Below, piece by piece: positions 1 through 6,226 of a stretch of 64,000 nt of DNA. A program made the translations under genes and the position numbers. The notes below the pieces were generated by a model. It was not told where the DNA came from. It was given only the letters and a program-made list of their open reading frames with translations, and did not search any database. Position 1 is the stretch's first letter, and every line of letters begins with the position of its first letter. Source of the DNA: Lactobacillus sp. Sy-1 (GTDB lineage: Bacteria > Bacillota > Bacilli > Lactobacillales > Lactobacillaceae); contig NZ_JACCIU010000001.1 in assembly GCF_019303535.1 (NCBI RefSeq), positions 744,001 through 808,000 on the forward strand, written 5' to 3'.

Positions 1-150
1 TGGAAGGAAATTGGAATTACTTACATTAGTGTTCCGCTAGTATTAATTCTATACATCTTCTATAAAGTTAGGCATCATACTAAGTTGATTCCGCTAGATA
101 AGGTGGATGTTAGTCCGGTTTCCAAAGCGACAATCGATAGTGAAAAATAA
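1..150 (+). CDS. Amino-acid permease, C-terminal fragment
   Basis: The window opens inside a reading frame that runs 49 codons to a TAA at 148-150. It encodes one hydrophobic helix (ITYISVPLVLILYIFYKV) followed by a charged cytosolic tail containing HHTKLIPLDKVD. That ending is typical of lysine-permease-like members of the APC/AAT amino-acid permease family. The start and most of the gene lie outside the window, so the substrate cannot be judged. A strong intrinsic terminator follows directly. The permease assignment rests only on the tail and is moderate. Confidence 0.55.
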   Translation, partial: WKEIGITYISVPLVLILYIFYKVRHHTKLIPLDKVDVSPVSKATIDSEK

Positions 151-155
151 TCTCA

Positions 156-187
156 AAAGTTATCCTATTTTCAGGATAACTTTTTTT
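156..187 (+). terminator. Intrinsic terminator after the permease gene
   Basis: An 11-bp perfect stem (AAAGTTATCCT with AGGATAACTTT) closes a 6-nt loop and runs into a T tract. It separates the permease from the serS transcription unit. Confidence 0.9.
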
Positions 188-198
188 GTGCAAAAATA

Positions 199-227
199 TT
201 GCTAATTAAGGACGGATATAATATGAT
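199..227 (+). promoter_or_regulatory. Probable promoter for the serS T-box transcript
   Basis: TTGCTA (199-204) and TATGAT (222-227) are separated by 17 bp. A consensus TATAAT also sits at 217-222, but it has no -35 box at good spacing. Either -10 would start the transcript just upstream of the T-box leader. Confidence 0.5.
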
Positions 228-233
228 AATAGT

Positions 234-462
234 GATTAAATACTAGATTAAAACACAATGTATGTTTATTAAGTAGACGTCTAAGAGATGTAGTGGTTGG
301 TGTAAACTACAGGTCGAAAATTCCGACATATTAATGAGTGGGCAGGTAATGCTGCACGGTTGGTGGCCGTTATCACAGATGAGTTGTCCGATTGATTTCG
401 GGAACTTGGGTGGTACCGCGAAAAGCAGGCTTTCGTCCCAATGACGAAGCCTGCTTTTTTAT
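234..462 (+). promoter_or_regulatory. T-box leader of serS (tRNA-Ser sensing)
   Basis: The leader carries the conserved T-box core AACTTGGGTGGTACCGCG at 403-420. The apical GGTTGGTG motif of Stem I lies upstream near 294-301. A long terminator hairpin, AAGCAGGCTTTCGTC pairing with GACGAAGCCTGCTT, lies at 422-460 and ends in a T run. A TCC at 322-324, downstream of the apical loop, is a plausible serine specifier codon. In this family uncharged tRNA binds the specifier and the T-box bulge and stabilises an antiterminator, so serS is expected to be induced when serine is short. The class is clear from the sequence. The specifier assignment is inference, because I did not fold Stem I. Confidence 0.93.
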
Positions 463-483
463 ATTTTTAGGAGGGATTTTCCA

Positions 484-1776
484 ATGTTAGACATGAAGTT
501 GATTAGAAACAACGAACAATGGTTTAAGGAAAAGATGGCAACACGGGGCATTGATGAAAAGCAAATTGATGAACTACTGGCACTTGATCAAAATCGCCGT
601 GACATTTTAGTTAAGGTTGAAAGTTTAAAGGCCGAAAGAAATAAGGTTTCAGATGATATTGCTAAGATGAAGCGTGCTAAAGAAGATGCTAGCGGACCAA
701 TTAACCGAATGAAAGAAGTCGGTGCTGAAATCAAGGAATTAGATGAACAAGAACAAGAAGTATCAGCTAAGCAAAGTGATTTAGCTGCGCACCTTCCTAA
801 CATCCCAAATGACGACGATCCAGTTGGGCTAACTGAAGAGGGGGCAAAAGAACTCCGCAAAGTTGGTACTCCTCGTGAATTCACTGATTTTAAGCCTAAA
901 AACCACTGGGAAATTGGTGAAAGCCTTGGAATCTTGAACTTTGAACGGAGCGCAAAGGTAGCTGGAAGCCGTTTTGTTTACTACGTTGGAGCTGGTTCAT
1001 TGCTTGAACGGGCAATTTACAATTTCTTCTTGGACCAAAATACCAATGCTGGATATGAAGAAATTATTCCTCCATACATGGTTAATTCAGAATCAATGTT
1101 TGGAACGGGGCAATTCCCTAAGTTCTTGGAAAAGAAGGCTGGGTTTGAAATTGCAGATAGTGATCTAACCATGATTCCAACTGCTGAAGTACCATTGGTT
1201 AACTACTACCGGGGCGAAGTAATTCCAGAAGATAAGCTTCCCGTTAAATTTACAGCATTAAGTCCAGCTTTCCGTTCCGAAGCTGGGAGTGCTGGTCGTG
1301 ATACCCGTGGTTTGATTCGTTTACACCAATTTAATAAGGTGGAAATGGTTCAATTTACCAAGCCAGAGGAATCTTGGGCTGCATTAGAAGAGCTTACTCA
1401 CCAAGCTGAAAGTCTTCTTAAGTTATTAAAGATTCCATACCATGTAATTACGCTAACAACTGGTGATATGAGTTTTACTGCTGCAATGACTCACGACATT
1501 GAAGTTTGGATGCCCGCTCAAAACTGTTATCGTGAAATCTCAAGTTGTTCTAACACTACTGACTTCCAAGCACGGCGGGCTAAAATTCAATACCGGGATG
1601 AAAGTGGTAAGCTACAGTTTGTCCACACTTTAAATGGTTCAGGATTAGCTGTTGGTCGGACCGTTGCTGCAATTTTGGAAAACTTCCAAAATGAAGATGG
1701 AACGGTTAACATTCCAGAAGTGCTTCAACCATACATGCATGGCATGAAAAAAATTGAGAAACAAGATTTATTCTAA
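484..1776 (+). CDS. serS: Seryl-tRNA synthetase
   Basis: This class II aminoacyl-tRNA synthetase charges tRNA-Ser with serine in the cytosol. The 430-residue length is normal. The N-terminal arm (about residues 25-100) is charged and heptad-rich, as expected for the coiled coil that grips the long variable arm of tRNA-Ser. Class II motif 2 appears near residue 263 ([15 protein letters not shown]), and motif 3 near residue 384 ([18 protein letters not shown]). The ATG at 484 follows GGAGGGA at 470-476 with good spacing. The gene is monocistronic: a T-box attenuator lies directly upstream and an intrinsic terminator follows. Assignment is secure. Confidence 0.98.
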   Translation: MLDMKLIRNNEQWFKEKMATRGIDEKQIDELLALDQNRRDILVKVESLKAERNKVSDDIAKMKRAKEDASGPINRMKEVGAEIKELDEQEQEVSAKQSDLAAHLPNIPNDDDPVGLTEEGAKELRKVGTPREFTDFKPKNHWEIGESLGILNFERSAKVAGSRFVYYVGAGSLLERAIYNFFLDQNTNAGYEEIIPPYMVNSESMFGTGQFPKFLEKKAGFEIADSDLTMIPTAEVPLVNYYRGEVIPEDKLPVKFTALSPAFRSEAGSAGRDTRGLIRLHQFNKVEMVQFTKPEESWAALEELTHQAESLLKLLKIPYHVITLTTGDMSFTAAMTHDIEVWMPAQNCYREISSCSNTTDFQARRAKIQYRDESGKLQFVHTLNGSGLAVGRTVAAILENFQNEDGTVNIPEVLQPYMHGMKKIEKQDLF

Positions 1777-1804
1777 AACGTTGATGTAATAGCGTTTTGA
1801 AGGT

Positions 1805-1842
1805 GAGGATTAGGGATTGTGTTCCTAATCCTTATTTTTTTT
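1805..1842 (+). terminator. Intrinsic terminator of serS
   Basis: AGGATTAGG (1806-1814) pairs with CCTAATCCT (1824-1832), followed by a run of eight T. Confidence 0.9.
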
Positions 1843-1941
1843 GCAAAAAAGGGTAGCTTTTTTAGATAATCTATTATATACTAGTTTTTGTTGATTTTTA
1901 CTGATTGCTTTTCAGATGAAAGGCGAAAATAAAAAAAGTTG

Positions 1942-1970
1942 TTGACATTGTTTCTACTAAGTGATATTAT
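1942..1970 (+). promoter_or_regulatory. Promoter of the tRNA cluster
   Basis: A consensus TTGACA (1942-1947) is separated by exactly 17 bp from TATTAT (1965-1970). It lies about 38 bp upstream of the first tRNA. The near-consensus boxes fit a strong stable-RNA promoter. Confidence 0.85.
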
Positions 1971-2007
1971 TAAATAGTTGCTTAAGTCAATAAGCGTTTA
2001 AGACCTC

Positions 2008-2080
2008 GGAGGATTAGCTCAGTTGGGAGAGCATCTGCCTTACAAGCAGGAGGTCACAGGTTCGAGCCCTGTATCCTCCA
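2008..2080 (+). tRNA. tRNA-Val (anticodon TAC)
   Basis: The acceptor stem GGAGGAT/ATCCTCC, D-arm, anticodon loop CTTACAA and T-loop TTCGAGC are all present. The discriminator is A and no CCA is encoded. First gene of the cluster. Confidence 0.97.
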
Positions 2081-2094
2081 TTTTTTATTTTCAC

Positions 2095-2167
2095 GAGCCG
2101 TTAGCTCAGCCGGTAGAGCATCTGACTTTTAATCAGAGGGTCGGGAGTTCGAACCTCCCACGGCTCA
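2095..2167 (+). tRNA. tRNA-Lys (anticodon TTT)
   Basis: The acceptor stem GAGCCGT/ACGGCTC and anticodon loop CTTTTAA give anticodon TTT. The T-arm GGGAG/CTCCC is perfect. The discriminator A is followed by TTAAC, so CCA is not encoded. Confidence 0.97.
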
Positions 2168-2185
2168 TTAACATTTTAATAATAT

Positions 2186-2268
2186 GCGGGCGTGGCGGAA
2201 CTGGCAGACGCGCTAGATTTAGGTTCTAGTGTCCTTTGGACATGGGGGTTCGAGTCCCTTCGCCCGCA
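2186..2268 (+). tRNA. tRNA-Leu (anticodon TAG)
   Basis: The acceptor stem GCGGGCG/CGCCCGC and anticodon loop TTTAGGT give TAG. A long variable arm (about GTGTCCTTTGGACAT) marks it as a class II tRNA, as expected for leucine. CCA is not encoded. Confidence 0.96.
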
Positions 2269-2279
2269 CTTACCAATTT

Positions 2280-2353
2280 GCCGACTTAGCTCAGTTGGTT
2301 AGAGCGCATCACTAGTAATGATGAGGTCGGGCGTTCGAATCGTCTAGTCGGCA
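2280..2353 (+). tRNA. tRNA-Thr with an A34 anticodon (AGT)
   Basis: The acceptor stem GCCGACT/AGTCGGC is perfect, and the anticodon stem CATCA/TGATG closes loop CTAGTAA. The anticodon is therefore AGT, reading ACU and, if A34 is deaminated to inosine, ACC and ACA. The T-stem GGGCG/CGTCT uses two G-U pairs. Most bacteria encode A34 only in tRNA-Arg(ACG), so this isoacceptor is noteworthy. CCA is not encoded. Confidence 0.94.
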
Positions 2354-2360
2354 TTTTTGT

Positions 2361-2432
2361 GCGGAAGTAGTTCAGTGGTAGAACATCACCTTGCCATGGT
2401 GGGGGTCGCGGGTTCGAATCCCGTCTTCCGCT
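2361..2432 (+). tRNA. tRNA-Gly (anticodon GCC)
   Basis: The acceptor stem GCGGAAG/CTTCCGC and loop TTGCCAT give GCC. The discriminator is T, as usual for tRNA-Gly. CCA is not encoded. Confidence 0.97.
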
Positions 2433-2462
2433 TTTTATTTTATATTAAATAAATCATAGCCT

Positions 2463-2548
2463 GCCGGGGTGGCGGAATTGGCAGACGCACAGGACTTAAA
2501 ATCCTGCGGTTAGTGATAACCGTACCGGTTCGATCCCGGTCCTCGGCA
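2463..2548 (+). tRNA. tRNA-Leu (anticodon TAA)
   Basis: The acceptor stem GCCGGGG/CCTCGGC has one G-U pair. The anticodon loop CTTAAAA gives TAA. A long variable arm (GGTTAGTGATAACC) marks class II. CCA is not encoded. Second leucine isoacceptor of the cluster. Confidence 0.96.
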
Positions 2549-2571
2549 TTTTTTATTTTTAATAACATTTT

Positions 2572-2645
2572 GCACCCATAGCGCAACTGGATAGAGTGTC
2601 TGACTACGAATCAGAAGGTTGTAGGTTCGACTCCTACTGGGTGCA
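2572..2645 (+). tRNA. tRNA-Arg (anticodon ACG)
   Basis: The acceptor stem GCACCCA/TGGGTGC and loop CTACGAA give ACG, the usual bacterial TadA substrate. CCA is not encoded. Confidence 0.97.
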
Positions 2646-2691
2646 TTTTTTTGTTTCTTCTACTATAATGAGTAGAGAGATGAAATCATTT

Positions 2692-2765
2692 CGGGAAGTA
2701 GCTCAGCTTGGTAGAGCACTTGGTTTGGGACCAAGGGGTCGCAGGTTCGAATCCTGTCTTCCCGA
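2692..2765 (+). tRNA. tRNA-Pro (anticodon TGG)
   Basis: The acceptor stem CGGGAAG/CTTCCCG has the C1-G72 pair typical of bacterial tRNA-Pro. The anticodon stem CTTGG/CCAAG closes loop TTTGGGA. CCA is not encoded. It is paralogous to the next gene. Confidence 0.97.
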
Positions 2766-2797
2766 TCGAGTCTCACAGTTAAATAGTTCAGAAACAT

Positions 2798-2871
2798 CGG
2801 GAAATAGCTCAGCTTGGTAGAGCGCTGCGTTCGGGACGCAGAGGTCGCAAGTTCGAATCTTGTTTTCCCGA
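2798..2871 (+). tRNA. tRNA-Pro (anticodon CGG)
   Basis: It is nearly identical in the D-arm to the preceding tRNA-Pro. The anticodon stem is CTGCG/CGCAG around loop TTCGGGA, giving CGG. The acceptor (CGGGAAA/TTTCCCG) and T-stem (GCAAG/CTTGT, one G-U pair) differ from the paralogue by compensatory changes, so it looks functional. A run of seven T after the discriminator probably ends the tRNA transcript. Confidence 0.95.
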
Positions 2872-2904
2872 TTTTTTTGTCTCTAAATTTAACGAACAAA
2901 ATAC

Positions 2905-2953
2905 TTTTATTTCACTAGTTAATTTCTTATAATATTAGTCAAGATTAGTCAGA
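2905..2953 (+). promoter_or_regulatory. ctsR-clpC promoter with a CtsR operator
   Basis: TATAAT (2928-2933) is preceded at 17 bp by a weak -35 (TTTTAT, 2905-2910). Directly downstream is the heptad repeat AGTCAAG-ATT-AGTCAGA (2937-2953). It matches the CtsR consensus RGTCAAA-NAN-RGTCAAA with one deviation in each half. It covers the expected transcription start, so CtsR bound here should block its own operon until heat or protein stress inactivates it. Confidence 0.85.
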
Positions 2954-2968
2954 GATGAGATGAGGATA

Positions 2969-3439
2969 ATGCAGTCAAAAAATGTTTCAGATATTATCGA
3001 AAAATATTTAAAGCAGATTTTAGCTGAGGCTAGCCATGTCGAAATTCGGCGCTCAGAGGTTGCGGATCTTTTTCATGTTGTCCCCTCACAGATTAACTAC
3101 GTTATTAAGACTCGGTTTACCATCCAAAACGGCTACGTAGTTGAAAGTAAGCGTGGCGGTGGTGGATACATTAGGATCGAGAAGGTAAAGTTACTAGATA
3201 ATATAGAAGTGTTAGACTCATTACTAGATATAATTGGGACTAGTATTTCCGAAAGGGACGGTGGTTCGATTGTTAAAACGTTGTATCACAGTCAATTGCT
3301 TACTAGTAAGGAAGCTAGGATTATCCTAGCAGCAATTGATAAGGATAGTCTGATGATTAATAATGATATCGAAACAGCGAATCGTTTAAGGTCACAGATT
3401 CTATCTTCAGTGTTGAATCATTTAAGATTCGAAGATTAG
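2969..3439 (+). CDS. ctsR: CtsR, repressor of class III stress genes
   Basis: CtsR is a dimeric winged-helix repressor of clp genes. The N-terminal domain carries the helix-turn-helix stretch VVPSQINYVIKTRF and the glycine-rich wing RGGGGYIRI, the hallmark loop of the family that reads DNA and senses temperature. The C-terminal half is the dimerisation and ClpC-interaction domain. I chose the ATG at 2969 because lactobacillar homologues begin MQS. An in-frame ATG at 2960 would add three residues, and the Shine-Dalgarno spacing does not settle it. The gene is co-transcribed with clpC. The mcsA and mcsB genes found beside ctsR in Bacillus are absent here. Confidence 0.95.
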   Translation: MQSKNVSDIIEKYLKQILAEASHVEIRRSEVADLFHVVPSQINYVIKTRFTIQNGYVVESKRGGGGYIRIEKVKLLDNIEVLDSLLDIIGTSISERDGGSIVKTLYHSQLLTSKEARIILAAIDKDSLMINNDIETANRLRSQILSSVLNHLRFED

Positions 3440-3463
3440 GAAACGGAAAGCGAGGCACATTTT

Positions 3464-5944
3464 ATGGATAACCTATTTACTCCAAGCGCGCGTAACGTAT
3501 TAGTAATTGCACAAGAACAAGCTAAAAACTTTAGACATCAAGCAGTTGGCACTGAACACCTTCTGTTAGCATTGACCTTAGAACCAAATGGAATTGCTTA
3601 TAGTGTATTAACCCAATTTCAAATTCACGATGAGGACATTCGGACTGAAATCGAACGGGTGACTGGCTTTGGTAACGTTGAAGGACTGGATAGTTCTTCA
3701 TATCTTCCTTATTCACCAAAGGCTAAGGACATCTTAGCCCTAGCCGGGACGATTGCTAGAAAATATGGTTCCAATAAGGTTGGGACCGAACACCTACTAC
3801 TAGCACTAGTAAGTGATGAAGCAATTCTATCCGCTAGAATCTTCATCACCCTTGGTGCTGCACCAAAGGCAATTAGAATGTCAACCCTTAGAAAGATGGG
3901 GGTTAGCTCCATTTCTGGGAAGAACGGTTCATTCGGCAATAAAAAGAACCGGAATGCTCCTAAGGGCAATACACCAACCCTAGATTCACTAGCGACCGAT
4001 TTGACTGAGGTAGCTCGTGAGGATCGACTAGACCCAACTGTTGGTCGTGAAAAGGAAGTTAAAAGAGTGGTTCAAATCCTTAGTCGGCGGACGAAGAATA
4101 ACCCTGTCTTAATTGGTGAACCTGGGGTTGGAAAAACTGCCATTGCCGAAGGATTGGCTCAAAAGATTATTAACGGTAGCGTTCCAGAAGATATGACTGA
4201 CAAGCGGTTAATGATGCTTGATATGGGCTCGTTGGTTGCTGGAACTAAATATCGTGGTGAGTTCGAAAGTCGCCTTAAGAAGGTCATTAAGGAAATTAAG
4301 GATAGTGGCAACATCATTCTATTTGTTGATGAATTGCATACTCTAGTTGGTGCAGGTGGTGCTGAAGGCGCAATTGATGCTTCCAACATCTTGAAGCCTT
4401 CATTAGCTCGTGGTGAGCTCCAAATGATTGGTGCTACAACATTAAATGAATACCAAAAATATATCGAATCAGATACAGCATTAGAAAGAAGATTTGCAAC
4501 GGTTCAAGTTGATGAACCATCACCAGAAGAAACGGTACAAATTTTGAAGGGGATTCGGCCTAAGTATGAAGAACATCACCACGTTCAAATTACTGACGAC
4601 GCAATTGAAAAGGCAGTTGAACTTTCTAACCGCTACATCCAAAGTCGTTTCCTCCCTGACAAGGCGATTGATTTAATGGATGAAGCTGCTGCTAAGGTTA
4701 GAATTAACGAACAACCTGCTAAGTTGTCTGCAAACCGAGCAAAATTGAACCAGCTAGATACTGAAAAGGAACAGGCAATTGAAGCCCAGGACTTTGATCG
4801 GGCCGTTAAAATTAGACAACAGGCTAAGGCCGTTGCTGTGAAGGTGGAAGCTGAAGAAGCTAAGCGAAAGCAAGCTCACGAAGACAATGAATATTCATTG
4901 AAGGAAACTGGTCAAGACATCGCTGAAGTAGTTGCTCAATGGACTGGAATTCCAGTAACCCAACTCAAGAAGACTGATGCTGACAGACTAATTAACCTAG
5001 AAGACGTGTTGCACAAACGGGTTGTAGGTCAAGATGAAGCTGTGTCTGCAGTGGCCCGTGCAATTAGAAGAGCACGCAGTGGCCTTAAAGATCCTAATAA
5101 GCCAATTGGTTCCTTTATGTTCCTTGGTCCTACTGGGGTCGGGAAGACCGAATTGGCTAAGGATTTAGCAGAAGCAATGTTTGGTTCTGAAAACGACATG
5201 ATTAGAGTTGATATGTCTGAATACATGGAAAAGTACTCTACTAGTCGGTTGATTGGTTCTGCCCCTGGTTATGTGGGTTATGAAGAGGGGGGCCAACTAA
5301 CTGAAAAGGTTAGACAGCATCCTTATTCGGTGGTTCTTCTCGATGAAGTTGAAAAAGCCCATCCAGATGTTTTCAATCTACTATTACAAGTGTTAGATGA
5401 TGGTTACCTTACTGATTCGAAGGGTCGGAAGGTTGATTTCAGAAACACGGTTATTATTATGACTTCGAACTTGGGTGCTACTACGCTTAAGTACAAGAAG
5501 ACCGTTGGATTTGGAGCTGAAAAGGCTGATGCTGATGATTACAAAGCGATGTCCGCAACCATCAAAGAACAATTAAAGAAGTATTTCAGACCTGAATTCT
5601 TGAACCGAATTGATGAAGTGGTAATCTTCCACTCCCTTAACAAGCAACAACTCCATGATATTGTGAAGTTGATGGCTCAAGATCTCCTTGAAAGAATTTC
5701 TGAACAAGGGATTAAGGTTAAGCTTACATCAGCTGCCATCGATGTGGTTGCTGAAGCCGGGTTTGATCCTCAATATGGGGCTCGACCAATCAGACGGGCA
5801 TTGCAAACCAAAGTTGAAGATCAGCTAAGTGAAACGATGCTATCAGGACAAGTTGCAACTGGTGACTCACTAACGATTGGTGCTAGTCATGGTAAAATTA
5901 AAATTAGTGTCAAAAGTGGGAATCAAAAATCTACAAATAAGTAA
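3464..5944 (+). CDS. clpC: ATP-dependent Clp protease ATPase subunit ClpC
   Basis: ClpC is a hexameric AAA+ unfoldase that feeds damaged or tagged proteins to ClpP. At 826 residues it is full length. The Clp N-domain repeats occupy about residues 1-145. The first AAA module has Walker A GEPGVGKT near residue 219 and a Walker B followed by DELH. A UVR-type coiled-coil insertion lies near residues 425-455, which distinguishes ClpC from ClpB and ClpE. The second AAA module has GPTGVGKT near residue 555. The ATG at 3464 follows GCGAGG. It sits 24 bp behind ctsR under the CtsR operator. A strong terminator follows. Confidence 0.98.
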   Translation: MDNLFTPSARNVLVIAQEQAKNFRHQAVGTEHLLLALTLEPNGIAYSVLTQFQIHDEDIRTEIERVTGFGNVEGLDSSSYLPYSPKAKDILALAGTIARKYGSNKVGTEHLLLALVSDEAILSARIFITLGAAPKAIRMSTLRKMGVSSISGKNGSFGNKKNRNAPKGNTPTLDSLATDLTEVAREDRLDPTVGREKEVKRVVQILSRRTKNNPVLIGEPGVGKTAIAEGLAQKIINGSVPEDMTDKRLMMLDMGSLVAGTKYRGEFESRLKKVIKEIKDSGNIILFVDELHTLVGAGGAEGAIDASNILKPSLARGELQMIGATTLNEYQKYIESDTALERRFATVQVDEPSPEETVQILKGIRPKYEEHHHVQITDDAIEKAVELSNRYIQSRFLPDKAIDLMDEAAAKVRINEQPAKLSANRAKLNQLDTEKEQAIEAQDFDRAVKIRQQAKAVAVKVEAEEAKRKQAHEDNEYSLKETGQDIAEVVAQWTGIPVTQLKKTDADRLINLEDVLHKRVVGQDEAVSAVARAIRRARSGLKDPNKPIGSFMFLGPTGVGKTELAKDLAEAMFGSENDMIRVDMSEYMEKYSTSRLIGSAPGYVGYEEGGQLTEKVRQHPYSVVLLDEVEKAHPDVFNLLLQVLDDGYLTDSKGRKVDFRNTVIIMTSNLGATTLKYKKTVGFGAEKADADDYKAMSATIKEQLKKYFRPEFLNRIDEVVIFHSLNKQQLHDIVKLMAQDLLERISEQGIKVKLTSAAIDVVAEAGFDPQYGARPIRRALQTKVEDQLSETMLSGQVATGDSLTIGASHGKIKISVKSGNQKSTNK

Positions 5945-5956
5945 AATGAACTAATC

Positions 5957-5988
5957 AAAAAAAGAGGAAGTAATTCCTCTTTTTTTGA
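5957..5988 (+). terminator. Intrinsic terminator after clpC
   Basis: A 13-bp perfect stem of A7GAGGAA and TTCCTCT7 closes loop GTAA. It should insulate rpoB from stress-induced clpC transcription. Confidence 0.92.
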
Positions 5989-5998
5989 GCTTTATATA

Positions 5999-6027
5999 TT
6001 GACATTTACTATTAATATGAGTAATAT
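5999..6027 (+). promoter_or_regulatory. rpoB: Promoter of rpoB-rpoC
   Basis: TTGACA (5999-6004), a 17-bp spacer and TAATAT (6022-6027). The predicted start lies about 190 nt upstream of rpoB, which leaves a long structured leader. Confidence 0.85.
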
Positions 6028-6033
6028 AGCATT

Positions 6034-6136
6034 ATATAACTACGAATTGAAATGAGTTCTTGCGATCTATTGTCCGGAAGAGCTCCTATATCCCCCAAAG
6101 TTGAGATTATTGAATCTGTTTTGGGGATTTTTTTTG
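6034..6136 (+). ncRNA. Structured 5' leader of rpoB with an attenuator-like hairpin
   Basis: After the promoter, GAGTTCTT (6054-6061) pairs with AAGAGCTC (6078-6085). It is followed by a second hairpin in which ATCCCC..AAA pairs with TTTTGGGGAT (6090-6128) around an inner AGATT/AATCT stem, ending in eight T. The second hairpin looks like an intrinsic terminator placed between promoter and gene. A conserved Lactobacillales element named Lacto-rpoB is known at exactly this position. I cannot confirm from memory that this sequence matches its consensus. Confidence 0.6.
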
Positions 6137-6164
6137 CCCTAAATGAGTGAAAAAGTAGGAAAAA

Positions 6165-6206
6165 TACAATTTGTAATCAAATTGTAACATTTCTTTTCGT
6201 AGAAAT
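6165..6206 (+). repeat. Two adjacent inverted repeats just upstream of the rpoB ribosome binding site
   Basis: TACAATTTG-TAAT-CAAATTGTA (6165-6186) is a perfect 9-bp inverted repeat. It is followed two bases later by ATTTCT-TTTCGT-AGAAAT (6189-6206). The second ends four bases before the Shine-Dalgarno site. They may be an RNA structure affecting translation or a DNA operator. No function is known to me. Confidence 0.6.
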
Positions 6207-6226
6207 AATTAGGAGAGGTGAATAAC

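Noticed and set aside
2023-2820. Open reading frames of 60-80 codons on both strands across the tRNA cluster
   Set aside because: They run through clearly folded tRNA genes and resemble no protein family.
6218-6226. GTG at 6218 as start of rpoB
   Set aside because: It is part of the Shine-Dalgarno sequence AGGAGAGGTG. TTG 6227 gives the conserved N-terminus.
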